A stretch of DNA of 64,000 bases from Geobacillus jurassicus NBRC 107829 (GTDB lineage Bacteria; Bacillota; Bacilli; Bacillales; Anoxybacillaceae). This document shows, in pieces, positions 46,131 through 56,808 of the stretch. How positions within the stretch are numbered: position 1 is the first letter of the stretch; each line of letters opens with the position of its first letter. The notes under the pieces are model-generated. The model saw only the letters and a list, made by a program, of their open reading frames with translations, did not search any database and was not told the DNA's origin. The position numbers were made by a program, and so were the translations under genes. The stretch lies in NCBI RefSeq assembly GCF_001544315.1, contig NZ_BCQG01000001.1:85267-149266 (forward strand). Direction: 5' to 3'.

Positions 46131-47296
46131 GCCGAAACTGCGTATTTGTCTATAGCGAGCAATTTCTTCAGTATAAATTTCATGACGACCATCCGTTCAA
46201 TCAGCTGCGGGTCAAACTGACATACGATTTGTTGCGCACGCTCGGCGCCTTGGACGACCGGCACATCGTCACTCCGCGCATGGCCACCGATGACGAGCTG
46301 GCGCTCATTCACGACCGCTCATACATCGAGGCGGTGAAAGCGGCCGGGCGCGGCGGGCTGTCCGAAGCGGCGGCGCTGAACTACGGCCTTGGCACGGAAG
46401 ACACGCCGGTGTTTCCGAACATGCATGAAGCAAGCGCACTTTTGGTCGGCAGCACGCTCACCGCTGTCGACGCGGTTCTTTCCGGAGCGGCCGAGCATGC
46501 GCTCAACCTTGGCGGCGGCTTGCACCACGGTTTTCGCGGCAAGGCATCTGGTTTTTGCGTCTACAATGACAGCGCGGTCGCCATTCAATACATCCGGGAG
46601 AAATACGGACTGCGCGTGTTGTACGTCGACACGGACGCCCACCACGGCGACGGGGTGCAATGGGCGTTTTACGACGATCCGAACGTCTGCACATTCTCGA
46701 TTCATGAAACGGGACGCTACCTGTTCCCGGGGACTGGAAACGTCAATGAGCGCGGCCACGGAGCAGGTTATGGATACTCGTTCAACATCCCGCTCGATGC
46801 ATTCACCGAGGATGAGTCATGGCTTTATGCCTACACGACCGCGCTCCGAGAGATCGCTGACTTTTTCCGTCCCGATGTCATCGTAACGCAAAATGGAGTG
46901 GACGCCCACTATTACGACCCGCTCACCCATTTGTCGGTGACGATGAAAACGTACCGCATCATTCCCAAACTCGCGCACCAAATCGCGCATGAATATTGCA
47001 ACGGGCGCTGGATCGCCGTCGGCGGCGGCGGCTATGACATCTGGCGCGTCGTGCCGCGGGCGTGGGCGCTCCTTTGGCTCGAGATGACGGGACAAGCCGA
47101 TGTGTCCGGCCCGTTGCCAGATGATTGGCGCCAACGATGGCAACCGCTTTCACCCGTCACGCTGCCGCTTGAGTGGGACGACCCAGACAACTTGTATCCG
47201 CCGATCCCGCGCAAGGCGGAAATCAGCGAAAAAAACGCGCAGACGGTGGAAAAAGCGTTGTATTTCATTCGCAGCCAACGTCGGGCGGGGACTTGA
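46127..47296 (+). CDS. acuC: AcuC, class I/II-type protein deacetylase
   Basis: A 389-residue histone-deacetylase-like Zn enzyme that removes acetyl from AcsA, restoring activity. Motifs: [21 protein letters not shown] with the paired catalytic His, [19 protein letters not shown] with zinc ligands Asp and His, and the Tyr-containing GGGGYD. The ATG at 46127 overlaps the acuB stop by ATGA; upstream codons belong to another frame of acuB. Confidence 0.96.
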   Translation: MSRNCVFVYSEQFLQYKFHDDHPFNQLRVKLTYDLLRTLGALDDRHIVTPRMATDDELALIHDRSYIEAVKAAGRGGLSEAAALNYGLGTEDTPVFPNMHEASALLVGSTLTAVDAVLSGAAEHALNLGGGLHHGFRGKASGFCVYNDSAVAIQYIREKYGLRVLYVDTDAHHGDGVQWAFYDDPNVCTFSIHETGRYLFPGTGNVNERGHGAGYGYSFNIPLDAFTEDESWLYAYTTALREIADFFRPDVIVTQNGVDAHYYDPLTHLSVTMKTYRIIPKLAHQIAHEYCNGRWIAVGGGGYDIWRVVPRAWALLWLEMTGQADVSGPLPDDWRQRWQPLSPVTLPLEWDDPDNLYPPIPRKAEISEKNAQTVEKALYFIRSQRRAGT

Positions 47297-47433
47297 TCTT
47301 TTCCCCGCTTCCTTGCGTCAAACATGGAAATTCCTACGTTTCCGGAGCCGGCCGCACCGTTCCCCTGTCCAACGGTCGTTTCACCGAAAACAAGGCGCTT
47401 TCCGCCGTTAAAAAAATGGAGCGAAGCAGGCAA

Positions 47434-47472
47434 GAAAAAGGACTGGCCCCATTTTGAGGCCAGCCCTTTTTT
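47434..47472. terminator. Bidirectional terminator between acuC and ccpA
   Basis: AAAAAGGACTGGCC pairs with GGCCAGCCCTTTTT (one mismatch) around a 9-nt loop, between convergent genes. Confidence 0.8.
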
Positions 47473-47475
47473 CAC

Positions 47476-48468
47476 TTATTTTGTCGACTCCCGCACCTCA
47501 AGCCGATGCGGCAAGACAACGATATGGTTGTCGACTTGTTCTTTGTTCATATATTTCGTGAGCAGCCGCATCGCCACCGCCCCGATATCATACATCGGCT
47601 GCACGACGGTCGTCAGCCGCGGCCGCACCATCGTCGCCAGCCTTGTGTTGTCAAAGCCGACGACTTCCAACTCATCCGGCACGCGCACACTGTGGTCTTG
47701 GGCGCTATGGATGATGCCGAGCGCCATTTCGTCCGTTCCGGCAAACACCGCAGTCGGCCGTTCGGCGAGCTCAGCCATTTTCTCGTACGCTTCCAAACCG
47801 GAGTCATAAGAGTTGTCGCCCTCAATGACGAACTCTTCTTCATACGGCGCTCCGTGCTCGGCCAGCGCTCGCCGGTAGCCAGCCAACTTCCGCTGGTTGA
47901 TCGGGTCGTCGGTCGGACCGGTCACATAGACAACGCGGCGGTTTCCTTTTTCCAGCAAATACGTCACGGCCTCAAACGCCGCCTGCTCGTAGTCGATGTT
48001 GACCGAGGGAATCTCATTCGGTCCAATCGTCGCCGCAAGCACGATCGGCACCGACGACTTTTGAAACTCAGCGACGTGCTCATCGGTGATCGTCCCGCCC
48101 ATAAACAAAATGCCGTCCACTTGCTTGGCAAGCATCGTATTGAGCAAATGCAGCTCTTTTTCCTTGTTTTGATCGGAGTTGCTCAAAATGATGTTGTATT
48201 TGTACATCGTGGCGATGTCTTCAATGCCGCGCGCCAATTCGGCGAAGAAAATGCTCGAAATATCTGGGATGATCACCCCGACCGTCGTCGTTTTTTTGCT
48301 GGCCAGTCCCCGCGCCACTGCGTTTGGGCGATAGCCAAGCCGCTCGATGGCTTCCAATACTTTTTTTCTCGTCGACGGTTTGACGTTCGGGTTGCCGTTG
48401 ACAACGCGCGAGACGGTCGCCATCGAGACGTTCGCCTCCCGCGCCACATCGTAAATCGTTACGGTCAT
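47476..48468 (-). CDS. ccpA: Catabolite control protein A
   Basis: A 330-residue LacI-family regulator. The DNA-binding domain has [28 protein letters not shown] and the hinge helix [14 protein letters not shown]; the core binds HPr-Ser-P. It represses or activates genes through cre boxes, two of which are seen in this window (ackA and acsA). AAAAGGAGTGAAACGGA precedes the ATG. Convergent with acuC and followed upstream by aroA, as in B. subtilis. Confidence 0.98.
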   Translation of the reverse strand: MTVTIYDVAREANVSMATVSRVVNGNPNVKPSTRKKVLEAIERLGYRPNAVARGLASKKTTTVGVIIPDISSIFFAELARGIEDIATMYKYNIILSNSDQNKEKELHLLNTMLAKQVDGILFMGGTITDEHVAEFQKSSVPIVLAATIGPNEIPSVNIDYEQAAFEAVTYLLEKGNRRVVYVTGPTDDPINQRKLAGYRRALAEHGAPYEEEFVIEGDNSYDSGLEAYEKMAELAERPTAVFAGTDEMALGIIHSAQDHSVRVPDELEVVGFDNTRLATMVRPRLTTVVQPMYDIGAVAMRLLTKYMNKEQVDNHIVVLPHRLEVRESTK

Positions 48469-48528
48469 TCCGTTTCACTCCTTTTCACTCGATCCGGTAA
48501 CCGGTGAATTCCGAATGTATGTACAACT

Positions 48529-48558
48529 ATCATACGATACATTATCGCCAACTCGCAA
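48529..48558 (-). promoter_or_regulatory. Possible ccpA promoter
   Basis: Minus strand TTGCGA (48553-48558) and TATGAT (48529-48534) with an 18-bp spacer. A second overlapping pair with GATAAT exists, so the exact start is uncertain. Confidence 0.4.
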
Positions 48559-48635
48559 CGAAATCGCAACCGTTTTGCCGGTTTGTTCACAAACCGTTCA
48601 CGGGTAGTTTGCCCCAACACTCGCCATCTCATCAA

Positions 48636-48665
48636 AAAATCCCCTCGGGCAACAACCGAGGGGAT
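48636..48665 (-). terminator. Terminator of aroA
   Basis: ATCCCCTCGG / CCGAGGGGAT stem with a 7-nt loop followed by TTTTTT on the minus strand, 5 bp after the aroA stop. Confidence 0.82.
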
Positions 48666-48669
48666 CGTC

Positions 48670-49752
48670 TTACGCCTGAACAAACTGACGTTGGAACGCG
48701 CGCACTTCTTCCATAAACTCGTTGAATTGGGCGATATCCATTTGCTGGGCCGAGTCGGACAAGGCGACGGCCGGATCCGGGTGCACTTCGGCCATGACGC
48801 CGTCGGCGCCGATCGCCAAGGCCGCTTTGGCGCACGGAATGAGCAAATCGCGCCGTCCTGTTGAATGGGTGACATCGACGAACACCGGCAAATGCGTTTC
48901 TTTCTTTAAGATCGGCACCGCCGAAATGTCAAGCGTATTGCGCGTCGCCCGCTCATACGTGCGGATGCCGCGTTCGCACAAAATGATCTGCCCGTTTCCT
49001 TGCGACATGATGTACTCGGCAGCGTTGATGAATTCTTCGATCGTCGCCGCCAAGCCGCGCTTCAGCAAAATCGGCTTATTCACTTGGCCCGCCGCTTTCA
49101 GCAGTTCAAAGTTTTGCATGTTGCGCGCGCCGATTTGGATGACGTCAATGTAGTCCAAGGCGATTTCAATGTCCGCCGGCGTGACGATTTCACTGATGAC
49201 CGCCAAATCAAACTCATCGGCGATCCGTTTCAAAATTTTCAGCCCTTCCACGCCGAGCCCTTGGAAATCGTACGGCGATGTGCGCGGTTTGTAGGCGCCG
49301 CCGCGCAGCAGCTTAATGCCTTGCTTTTTCACCGCTTCCGCGACCGCGGCCACTTGTTCATAGCTTTCGACCGCGCACGGACCCATGACAAAATATTGGT
49401 TGCCGTCGCCGATCCGCTCGCCCTTCACTTCGACAATCGTGTTTTCCGGATGCTTTTTCCGCGAGACAAGGAGCGCCTTGCGGTGGTCATCTTCCTGCAG
49501 CTCGAGCGCTGCTTTAAAAATTTCCTTGAAAATGTGCTGCAACGTCGACGTTTCAAACGGCCCGTCGTTATGCTCGGAAATGAGGTCGAGCATTTTCCGC
49601 TCGCGCACCGGGTCATAGCGGTGCGTCCCTTGCGCTTCTTTAATTTTTCCAATCTCCTGAACGAGCCGCCCCCGTTCATTGATCAGCTTCAACAGCTGCA
49701 AGTTGATCTCATCGACTCGCGCCCGCAGCTCATCTAATCTCTCATTGCTCAT
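48670..49752 (-). CDS. aroA: Bifunctional chorismate mutase / DAHP synthase
   Basis: A 360-residue first enzyme of the shikimate pathway. Residues 1-85 form an AroQ-type chorismate mutase ([19 protein letters not shown]), which here also acts as the feedback sensor for chorismate and prephenate. Residues about 100-355 form a type I-beta DAHP synthase: [41 protein letters not shown]. The ATG at 49752 follows AAAGGATGAGGAAAGC. The B. subtilis name aroA is used; it is not EPSP synthase. Confidence 0.96.
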   Translation of the reverse strand: MSNERLDELRARVDEINLQLLKLINERGRLVQEIGKIKEAQGTHRYDPVRERKMLDLISEHNDGPFETSTLQHIFKEIFKAALELQEDDHRKALLVSRKKHPENTIVEVKGERIGDGNQYFVMGPCAVESYEQVAAVAEAVKKQGIKLLRGGAYKPRTSPYDFQGLGVEGLKILKRIADEFDLAVISEIVTPADIEIALDYIDVIQIGARNMQNFELLKAAGQVNKPILLKRGLAATIEEFINAAEYIMSQGNGQIILCERGIRTYERATRNTLDISAVPILKKETHLPVFVDVTHSTGRRDLLIPCAKAALAIGADGVMAEVHPDPAVALSDSAQQMDIAQFNEFMEEVRAFQRQFVQA

Positions 49753-49858
49753 GCTTTCCTCATCCTTTCGCCGAATGTAATGCATTGTTTTCGCCTCTTG
49801 CCGGCCGCCGGCAAGCTGCGCCCCCGTCTTGGAGAACGAAGTCGTTTAATTAGTGTTT

Positions 49859-49887
49859 ATTATAATCGATGGAGCTATCGTTGTCAC
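49859..49887 (-). promoter_or_regulatory. aroA promoter
   Basis: Minus strand GTGACA (49882-49887) and TATAAT (49859-49864) with a 17-bp spacer, about 106 bp before the aroA start. Confidence 0.55.
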
Positions 49888-49970
49888 GAAAAATTTGCTT
49901 TTTTGATTAAACGCTTTTAAGCGATAAAGTACTAATGGATGAGAAAACGCCCGCGGCCGCAGGCGGGCGG

Positions 49971-50294
49971 TCAGGCGCCGACATGCTCCGAGAGCGCGTC
50001 GTACGTAATGCGCCAATGGGAAGCATGCCAGACGACGCTGCCGTTTTCAAACAGCAGCACTTGCGGCGACTCGTGTTTCACCCCGGTCGTTTCGGCGATA
50101 TAGGTTGAGAGCGGCCGCGCCTCTTGCACATACAGGCAATATACCGCCAGCTCCGGATGATCGGCCGCAAACTTCTCACACTCGCGAAACGCCGCTTGGC
50201 TGATCGGGCAGGTGAGGCTATGCTTGATGAACAAAAACCGCTCCGTTTCGTTCATGACGCGTTCAAACTGTTCGATCGTCTCCAGCTTCTCCAT
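49971..50294 (-). CDS. ytxJ: Bacillithiol-system redox-active protein YtxJ
   Basis: A 107-residue thioredoxin-fold protein. The site SLTCPISQAAF carries a single active Cys, with the cis-Pro in HESPQVLLFENG, as in monothiol bacilliredoxin-like YtxJ. The ATG at 50294 lies 6 nt after GAGGAGG; the ATG at 50300 is directly on that site. Last gene of ytxG-ytxH-ytxJ. Confidence 0.9.
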   Translation of the reverse strand: MEKLETIEQFERVMNETERFLFIKHSLTCPISQAAFRECEKFAADHPELAVYCLYVQEARPLSTYIAETTGVKHESPQVLLFENGSVVWHASHWRITYDALSEHVGA

Positions 50295-50305
50295 TCCCAT
50301 CCTCC

Positions 50306-50701
50306 TCACTCCGTTTCTTTTCGAGGGGATAGATTTTGCTCGGCATCATCCAACGCCGCTTCCGCCTCCTCAAGCAGCTTTTGCAGCGTTTCCCGGTCGG
50401 CTGGGCCGGCTGAAGGCGGAATCGGAATCGTCGCCTTCTCGGTTTCTTCCCCAGCATCTTCCCTGCCGGATGGCGCCTCGTCTGTTTTCAGCGGAATGAA
50501 GCTGGCGATTTCCTTTGTTTTCTCTTTCGCCGTTTCCAACCATTCGGCAGCCGTTGTTTTCACCGGCTCCCACGTTTCATCGTTGTTCCATTCAGCCAGC
50601 CATTTCCGCCCTTTTTCGCTCGTCAAAAACAGCGCAGCAGCCGCGCCGGCGATGCCGCCGACAAGCGCTCCAAGCAAAAATCCACCGTTATTTTTTGCCA
50701 C
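50306..50701 (-). CDS. ytxH: YtxH-like general stress protein
   Basis: A 131-residue protein starting with the YtxH motif GGFLLGALVGGIAGAAAALFL, a membrane segment, then LTSEKGRKWL and a long acidic helical tail. The GTG at 50701 follows AAAGGAGGGAATGCCAA. In B. subtilis ytxGHJ respond to sigma-B and sigma-H; no such promoter was identified here. It overlaps ytxG by 14 bp. Confidence 0.9.
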   Translation of the reverse strand: MAKNNGGFLLGALVGGIAGAAAALFLTSEKGRKWLAEWNNDETWEPVKTTAAEWLETAKEKTKEIASFIPLKTDEAPSGREDAGEETEKATIPIPPSAGPADRETLQKLLEEAEAALDDAEQNLSPRKETE

Positions 50702-51137
50702 TTGGCATTCCCTCCTTTGGATGCAATCGTTCTCTTTCTCTCCATTTTTCCCATATATCGAGCAAAACATTTGTCCAGCGCAGCACCTTCATCCATTTTT
50801 CCTGTCCTCGGCTCGCCCTGGCCGATAGAGCGGCAGCCGCTTGCCGAAGCGCACGGTTGAGCGTGCGGACCGTGCCGCCGATCTCCCCGACCGCCTCGAC
50901 GGCGCCATCCAGCTTTTCTGCTTTTTTTTGCACATCGAAAGCAATGCCGTTGGCCACGCGGAGAAGCTCATGCACTTCTTTCGCCACTGTTTGCACTTGT
51001 TCATCGGCATGGCTGATCGCCGCCGCCAGCCGGCGCAGCGTTTCCTGCAAAACGACGAGCGTCCTGGCTATGTAAACGACAAGCAGCAAAAAAGCAAGCG
51101 CGATGAGGGCAACGCTTCCATACAAAAGCCATTCCAC
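50688..51137 (-). CDS. ytxG: DUF948 protein YtxG
   Basis: A 149-residue protein with one N-terminal membrane helix (VALIALAFLLLVVYIARTLVV) and a helical body, typical of DUF948. The GTG at 51137 follows AAGGAGGAAATCCG; the frame is open to 51197 without a ribosome site. First gene of ytxGHJ. Confidence 0.87.
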   Translation of the reverse strand: MEWLLYGSVALIALAFLLLVVYIARTLVVLQETLRRLAAAISHADEQVQTVAKEVHELLRVANGIAFDVQKKAEKLDGAVEAVGEIGGTVRTLNRALRQAAAALSARASRGQEKWMKVLRWTNVLLDIWEKWRERERLHPKEGMPSGKK

Positions 51138-51246
51138 CGGATTTCCTCCTTGCCCATTCGAACGTTTCATTCCCTTTGTACCCATCTTTTTCTGCATTCA
51201 AACTTCGACATTGAAAACGTTTCTTCCTGCTTTTTGAAAATAGGAA

Positions 51247-51276
51247 AAAACGGGCCATCTTCACCGCGGCCCGTTC
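51247..51276 (-). terminator. Terminator of murC
   Basis: AACGGGCC / GGCCCGTT stem with an 11-nt loop, then TTTTTT on the minus strand, about 12 bp after the murC stop. Confidence 0.72.
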
Positions 51277-51287
51277 CGTGTCGGCCG

Positions 51288-52592
51288 TCAGGCGGAAAGA
51301 ACGGCCCGTTCGTACGCCTGCTGAAACTTTTGAATGTCGCCGGCGCCCATGAACACCAACACCGCATCTTGATGCCGCTTCAACATGGATACGTTTTGTT
51401 CCTCGAGCAGCTGGGAACGCGGGATTTGCGCCTGCAAGTCACGGATCGACAATTTGCCTTCATGCTCGCGCGCCGAACCGAAAATGTCGCACAAATACAC
51501 GTGGTCCGCCTGCTGCAAACTTTCGGCAAACTCGCGCAAAAACGTCTGTGTCCGTGTATACGTATGCGGCTGAAAAATCGCCACCACTTCACGGCCCGGA
51601 TATTTTTGCCTTGCCGCCTCCAACGTCGCCGTAATTTCGCGTGGGTGATGGGCATAATCATCGATCAGCACTTGGCGGCCGACCGTTTTTTCACTGAAGC
51701 GGCGCTTCACCCCTTGGAACGTTTGCAGCCGCTTGGCGATCGTGCCCGCATCCACCCCTTCGTAGTGGCAGAGGGCGACGACGGCCATAGCATTCAACAC
51801 GTTATGAGCGCCAAAGCGCGGAATGGCAAACGAGGCAAAAAATGTGTTGCGCACGAACACATCAAACGCCATCCCTTCCGTCGTCTTGACGACATTGCGC
51901 GCCTGAAAATCGTTGTCCTCCCCGAATCCATAAAACAAAATCGGCACTTTCGCTTGAATGTTCGGCAAATACGGATCATCCCCGCAGGCGACGATCGCTT
52001 TTTTCACTTGATGCGCCATTTGCTGGAAAGCGGAAAATACATCATCGACATTGGCAAAATAATCCGGGTGATCAAAGTCAATATTTGTCATGATCGCATA
52101 ATCTGGAAAGTAGGAAAGGAAGTGCCGGCGGTATTCACACGCTTCAAACACAAAGTATTTGCTTCCTGGCTCCCCTTTTCCTGTGCCGTCTCCGATCAAA
52201 TAGGACGTTGGATGGGCTCCTTGCATCACGTGGGCAAGCAGCCCCGTCGTCGTCGTTTTTCCATGCGAACCGGTCACCGCGATGCTTGTAAATCGGCCAG
52301 CCAACTCTCCTAAAAAGCGATGGTAACGAATGACGGGAACGCCGAGTTGACGGGCCGCCTCGATTTCCTCATGCGTATCGGCAAACGCATTGCCGGCAAT
52401 GACCGTATAGCCTGGGCGGATATTGTCTTTCGAAAAAGGCAGCACCGGGATCCCCCGCTCTTCAAGCGCCTTTTGCGTGAAAAACCATTTCTCTACATCC
52501 GACCCTTGCACCGTATAGCCAAGGTCATGAAGCACTTGCGCGAGCGCGCTCATCCCTGTGCCTTTAATGCCTACAAAATGGTAAGCTGTCAT
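51288..52592 (-). CDS. murC: UDP-N-acetylmuramate--L-alanine ligase
   Basis: A 434-residue Mur ligase that adds L-Ala to UDP-MurNAc, the first peptide step of wall precursor synthesis. The N-terminal Rossmann motif is [12 protein letters not shown], the ATP loop [13 protein letters not shown] and the C-terminal [12 protein letters not shown]. The ATG at 52592 follows GGTTGGAGGGCTTAGCG. Downstream of sftA by about 150 bp on the same strand. Confidence 0.97.
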   Translation of the reverse strand: MTAYHFVGIKGTGMSALAQVLHDLGYTVQGSDVEKWFFTQKALEERGIPVLPFSKDNIRPGYTVIAGNAFADTHEEIEAARQLGVPVIRYHRFLGELAGRFTSIAVTGSHGKTTTTGLLAHVMQGAHPTSYLIGDGTGKGEPGSKYFVFEACEYRRHFLSYFPDYAIMTNIDFDHPDYFANVDDVFSAFQQMAHQVKKAIVACGDDPYLPNIQAKVPILFYGFGEDNDFQARNVVKTTEGMAFDVFVRNTFFASFAIPRFGAHNVLNAMAVVALCHYEGVDAGTIAKRLQTFQGVKRRFSEKTVGRQVLIDDYAHHPREITATLEAARQKYPGREVVAIFQPHTYTRTQTFLREFAESLQQADHVYLCDIFGSAREHEGKLSIRDLQAQIPRSQLLEEQNVSMLKRHQDAVLVFMGAGDIQKFQQAYERAVLSA

Positions 52593-52745
52593 CGCTAAGC
52601 CCTCCAACCATCATCTCTCTGTAAGACAGTATATGATATCCATCTCGTTTTGCCATTTCTCCCATTGCGGTGCACCGTTCATTTCCCCATTATAGCACGT
52701 GAGGAGGCAAAACACTACCGCCTGCCCAAAGGAGGCCGCCCGCCC

Positions 52746-55109
52746 TCAGCTGTTCTGCCCGCGCCAGCGCTCCCACTCGTCCTCGCTCATCAACACATCA
52801 CGCGGTTTGCTGCCGCGCGCTTCCGAAATCAGTCCTCGCTGCTCCATCATCTCAATCAGCCGAGCGGCGCGGTTGTAGCCGATGCGGAAATGGCGCTGCA
52901 GGCTCGAGGTGGACGCTCCCCCTTGGGCGATGACAAACCGGCACGCTTCCTCGAACAGTTCATCATCCTCGCCGCCAAACGCCCCCGTTTGTCGGAAATC
53001 GTCCGGATCAAACAGATAGGATGGGCCTTGCTCTGCTTTCACATGCGCTGCCACCCGCTCGATTTCTTCATCGGAAATGAAGCACCCTTGCAGCCGCACC
53101 GGCTTGGCCGAACCATTTTCCAAAAACAGCATATCGCCGCGCCCAAGCAGCCGTTCAGCGCCGTTTACATCCAAAATGGTGCGCGAATCGACTTGAGACG
53201 AAACGGAAAAGGCGATGCGCGTCGGAATGTTCGCCTTGATCAATCCCGTGAGAACATCGACCGACGGCCGCTGCGTCGCGATCAACAAATGGATGCCGCA
53301 CGCCCGCGCCTTTTGCGCCAGCCGACAAATCGATTCTTCAACATCGGCTGGAGCAGCCATCATCAGGTCGGCAAGCTCGTCAATGACGATGACGATGTAC
53401 GGCAGCGGCGGCTCACTGCTCCCGCGTTCACGAAGATGGTCGTTATATTTTTCGATATCGCGCACACCGGCGTGGACAAACTGTTCATACCGCCGTTCCA
53501 TTTCACCGACCGCCCACTTGAGCGCCCCCGCAGCCGCCTTCGCCTCGGTGATCACAGGGCTGAGCAAATGCGGCAGCCCGTTGTACGGCGCCAGTTCGAC
53601 CATTTTTGGATCAATGAGCAGCCATTTCACTTCGTGCGGAGCTGCTTTATACAACATGCTGACGAGCATCGCGTTCATGCATACGCTTTTTCCCGACCCG
53701 GTCGCCCCGGCGATCAGCCCGTGCGGCATTTTTCGGATGTCGGTCACAACCGGCGCTCCGCTGATGTCAAGCCCGAGCGCCACGGTAAGCGGCGACCGGC
53801 TTTCGCGGAACGCTTGGCTTTCTAAAATTTCCCTTAGACGCACCGGACGGCTCGTTCGGTTCGGCACTTCAATGCCGATCGTCCGTTTTCCCGGGATCGG
53901 CGCTTCCATGCGAATATCTTTCGCCGCCAGACTGAGTTTGATATCATCGATTAAACTCGTAATCTTGCTCACTTTCACCCCTAAATCCGGCTGCACTTCA
54001 AACCGCGTCACCGTCGGTCCTTGCGTCGCCTCGACGACTTTGGCGCCGATATGGAAGCTCACAAACGTCCGGTCCAAACGCTGGCATTGGTCGCGAAGCC
54101 ACTGCTCGTCGCGTTCGGCCGCTTTCTCGGGCGGTTCCAGAAGCGCCAATGGCGGCCGTACATAGCCGTTTGATCGATTCGCCGCTTTTTCTTCCAGCTT
54201 GCGCCAATCTTGCTTTAACATGATCACATTATACGGGATGCGCGTTCGTTCGGGGCGGGAAACCTCCTCCCGGCCGGCTTGCGCCGCCGAGTGACGGATT
54301 TCGCGATCCGGGGTCGTCTCCCGCCGTTCTGTCGAAGAAGCACTCTCTCCGTCTCCATTCCTCTTCTGTGACGGCACTCCTCGTCCTTCGCTCTCCAAGC
54401 CGCCGTCTGTCTCGTGCGGCGCGCGTTCTTTGCCTCGTTCGTCCAGCTCCTGCTCTTTTTCTTCATTCGCCTCGGCGCGGCTTTCCTCCTGTCCGGCCGC
54501 CGGCGCAAGCCCATCTTTTCCTTCCGTCTCCACAACAGCCGCGGACATCGCTCCACTCGCGTCATCATCTTCTTCGCTCCATGCCTCTGTCCGCTTGGCC
54601 AAAGACTCTTCTTCTTTTGGCGGTTCAGCCGCCCAGTTTTCCGTGTCCTCTCGCACGTCTCGCCATGTCGCTTCGCAACGGACGGCCTCTTCCCGAACCG
54701 CCCCGCCGCACTGGCTCTCTGCATCCACTGCACCGGTCGGCTCGATTTCATCCACTCGTTGCCGCTGTTTCCCCCGATTTCGATCATATCCAAAAATCGG
54801 GGATGGCACATCGGATGGGCGGAACGGCCTTTTTTCCGCCGTCACCTTTGCGGCGCCAGCCGACGGGCGCCGATTCGGCAGCGGCCCGGATTCCTCGCTT
54901 TTCGCCCGTCTCGGCCTTTCCCCCTCTTCCACCAGCTCGTCATCCGGAATCAACGGAAAGCGAAAGCGGCCTTGCGGATATTGGTAGATGACGCGCGCCT
55001 CGCCGCGCTCGGACATGCCAGCCGACAGAGGGGAGTTCGTCCGCTGTTCGTTCCCTTCCTCTTCCTCCTCGCTCGTGAGAAAACGAAGCCATCGTTTCCA
55101 AAATTTCAT
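52746..55109 (-). CDS. sftA: DNA translocase SftA (YtpT)
   Basis: A 787-residue soluble FtsK/SpoIIIE-family DNA pump. Residues 1-300 are a low-complexity, charged, Glu/Arg/Ser-rich region without membrane helices, which separates SftA from SpoIIIE. The motor has Walker A in GATGSGKSVCMNAML and Walker B in VIVIDELADLMMAAP, followed by LLIATQRPSVDVLTG. The C-terminal gamma winged helix (STSSLQRHFRIGYNRAARLIE) reads DNA polarity. It clears chromosome DNA from the division site. The upstream ribosome site is weak (GTGAAGTGATGG). Confidence 0.96.
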   Translation of the reverse strand: MKFWKRWLRFLTSEEEEEGNEQRTNSPLSAGMSERGEARVIYQYPQGRFRFPLIPDDELVEEGERPRRAKSEESGPLPNRRPSAGAAKVTAEKRPFRPSDVPSPIFGYDRNRGKQRQRVDEIEPTGAVDAESQCGGAVREEAVRCEATWRDVREDTENWAAEPPKEEESLAKRTEAWSEEDDDASGAMSAAVVETEGKDGLAPAAGQEESRAEANEEKEQELDERGKERAPHETDGGLESEGRGVPSQKRNGDGESASSTERRETTPDREIRHSAAQAGREEVSRPERTRIPYNVIMLKQDWRKLEEKAANRSNGYVRPPLALLEPPEKAAERDEQWLRDQCQRLDRTFVSFHIGAKVVEATQGPTVTRFEVQPDLGVKVSKITSLIDDIKLSLAAKDIRMEAPIPGKRTIGIEVPNRTSRPVRLREILESQAFRESRSPLTVALGLDISGAPVVTDIRKMPHGLIAGATGSGKSVCMNAMLVSMLYKAAPHEVKWLLIDPKMVELAPYNGLPHLLSPVITEAKAAAGALKWAVGEMERRYEQFVHAGVRDIEKYNDHLRERGSSEPPLPYIVIVIDELADLMMAAPADVEESICRLAQKARACGIHLLIATQRPSVDVLTGLIKANIPTRIAFSVSSQVDSRTILDVNGAERLLGRGDMLFLENGSAKPVRLQGCFISDEEIERVAAHVKAEQGPSYLFDPDDFRQTGAFGGEDDELFEEACRFVIAQGGASTSSLQRHFRIGYNRAARLIEMMEQRGLISEARGSKPRDVLMSEDEWERWRGQNS

Positions 55110-55147
55110 CCATCACTTCACTCTTTCTTTGCCTTCATGGTCGGAAA

Positions 55148-55178
55148 AAAACGCCACTGGCTTCGTTCCAGTGACGAA
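55148..55178 (-). terminator. Terminator of ytpR
   Basis: Minus strand GTCACTGGAACGAAGCCAGTGGC hairpin followed by TTTTTTT, between ytpR and sftA. Confidence 0.75.
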
Positions 55179-55216
55179 AAAACAGGCGGAAACCGTCTGC
55201 ACCGCCCGTTGGAACG

Positions 55217-55822
55217 TCAAAAGACGAACGGCTGGCCGACCTCATACTCGTCGGATAGCACAAGAATTCCTTTCTCCTGCGGGGCGTTCGGCAGCCCGAG
55301 CTCGCGCGCCGAACAAATCATGCCGCGTGAGGCGACGCCGCGCAGCTCGCTTTCTTGAATGACGAGGCCGCTTGGCATGACGGCGCCGATTTTGGCGACG
55401 ACGACTTTTTGCCCTTCGGCGACGTTCGGCGCTCCGCAGACGATTTGCAGCACCTCATCGCCGACATCGACTTGGCAGACGCTCAGTTTATCGGCGTTTG
55501 GGTGTTTCATTTTTTCTTTGACATATCCGACGACAAATTTCGGCGACAAGTCGGCTTCGATTCGTTCGTCAAAGCCGTTTTTCGCCAAAATGTCATTGAT
55601 GACGCCGACGAGCTCCTCATTCACTTCCAGCGGACCGTTGCCGGAAAACGGATAGTACAAAGACGCGGAAAAAATGTTATAGCCGACGGTTTCTCCACTG
55701 CGTTCAGAAATGATGCGGACGACATCGCCTTGTCTGACAAACGTCCGTTCCTCATCCGCCACCGGTTTCAGCGATACAAGCAACACGTCGCCGACCCCTT
55801 CTCGGTTGTAAAACACGTTCAT
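55217..55822 (-). CDS. ytpR: YtpR, tRNA-binding-domain protein
   Basis: A 201-residue protein of the YtpR family. Residues about 90-195 form an EMAP/Trbp111-type OB fold (KFVVGYVKEKMKHPNADKLSVCQVDVGDE and VICGAPNVAEGQ), as in the N-terminus of PheT. It probably binds tRNA; role unknown. GCAAGGAGGAATGAAGCG precedes the ATG. It follows ytpQ by 20 bp. Confidence 0.93.
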   Translation of the reverse strand: MNVFYNREGVGDVLLVSLKPVADEERTFVRQGDVVRIISERSGETVGYNIFSASLYYPFSGNGPLEVNEELVGVINDILAKNGFDERIEADLSPKFVVGYVKEKMKHPNADKLSVCQVDVGDEVLQIVCGAPNVAEGQKVVVAKIGAVMPSGLVIQESELRGVASRGMICSARELGLPNAPQEKGILVLSDEYEVGQPFVF

Positions 55823-55842
55823 CGCTTCATTCCTCCTTGCCG

Positions 55843-56640
55843 CTATGTTCTCTGTTTTTTTCCTAAAATGAAAATCGGTTCAAGTTTCCCGTTTTCGTAT
55901 AAAAACGACAGCGCCGTGATCGGCACGCGGCCGCCGGCAAAAAAGCTCATCGTCATTTGCGCGAGCACATCATAGCCGACGTCGTTGCGCACATCGGCGA
56001 TAATGAGCACATCTTGATGCGGGACGGCCATCGCCATCGTTCCTTCAATGCGCGCCCGCATATCGGCCAAAAACGACTCATTTAAGATGCGGCTCGCATC
56101 ATACCCATCGTTGGTGTTCACAAAATAAAACACGTTGTCCGCCACCCGGTCCTCTTTCACCGGCGTCGGCAGCGACCGGACGTTGAAGCGGGCAATTTCC
56201 TTCACCCGCTCGCGGCTCCATTGTTCTTTCTCGAGCATCCGCTCGTCAATCAGTCGATACGTTTTGCCTAGATCAAGCGCGTAGTAAATGCGCGTTTCCG
56301 CTGTATGATCATCGTACAACAACAGAACGCCCTCTCTCGTCTCCGTCGGAAACGACGCCGAGCGAATGACAGGATAAATGTTCCGTTCGTTCCCGGAAAG
56401 CGCGGCCTCTTCTTCCATCGTTTTCAGCGTTTCCTCTACATAATAAACGACTTCGTGCACGGCCTCATCTTTTTGTTCGTGCCATTTGGCAATCACGCCG
56501 GGAAGCGAGATCGTAACTCCTTTCTTCGTGCGCCGGTCTTCCACGCGCATCGCTTCCTGCTTGGCGTCAAAGCGAAACGTCCAGTGCGGATGGGCCGCGA
56601 GACGTTGTTTGATCTTCTCATACATTTGCCGGCTGTCCAT
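55843..56640 (-). CDS. ytpQ: DUF1444 protein YtpQ
   Basis: A 265-residue soluble protein of the DUF1444 (YtpQ) family, of unknown function. Conserved patches include [23 protein letters not shown] and [40 protein letters not shown] precedes the ATG. In an operon with ytpR. The ytpP thioredoxin-like gene that I expect next to it in B. subtilis is absent here. Confidence 0.92.
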   Translation of the reverse strand: MDSRQMYEKIKQRLAAHPHWTFRFDAKQEAMRVEDRRTKKGVTISLPGVIAKWHEQKDEAVHEVVYYVEETLKTMEEEAALSGNERNIYPVIRSASFPTETREGVLLLYDDHTAETRIYYALDLGKTYRLIDERMLEKEQWSRERVKEIARFNVRSLPTPVKEDRVADNVFYFVNTNDGYDASRILNESFLADMRARIEGTMAMAVPHQDVLIIADVRNDVGYDVLAQMTMSFFAGGRVPITALSFLYENGKLEPIFILGKKQRT

Positions 56641-56808
56641 CGTTTTCCTCCTTGCTCTGCCGACGCCCTTGCCTTCCCTTTCACACCTTTTGGCGGGTGC
56701 TGGTTCAAGGGCGAATCCGGCTCCGAAAATGCCCTACGATGCTCATGCGGCGTTTTTCATAGAACGTTTGGCGCTGCCTCTGCCGCTTTGCCAGCCGTTC
56801 CTTATTTA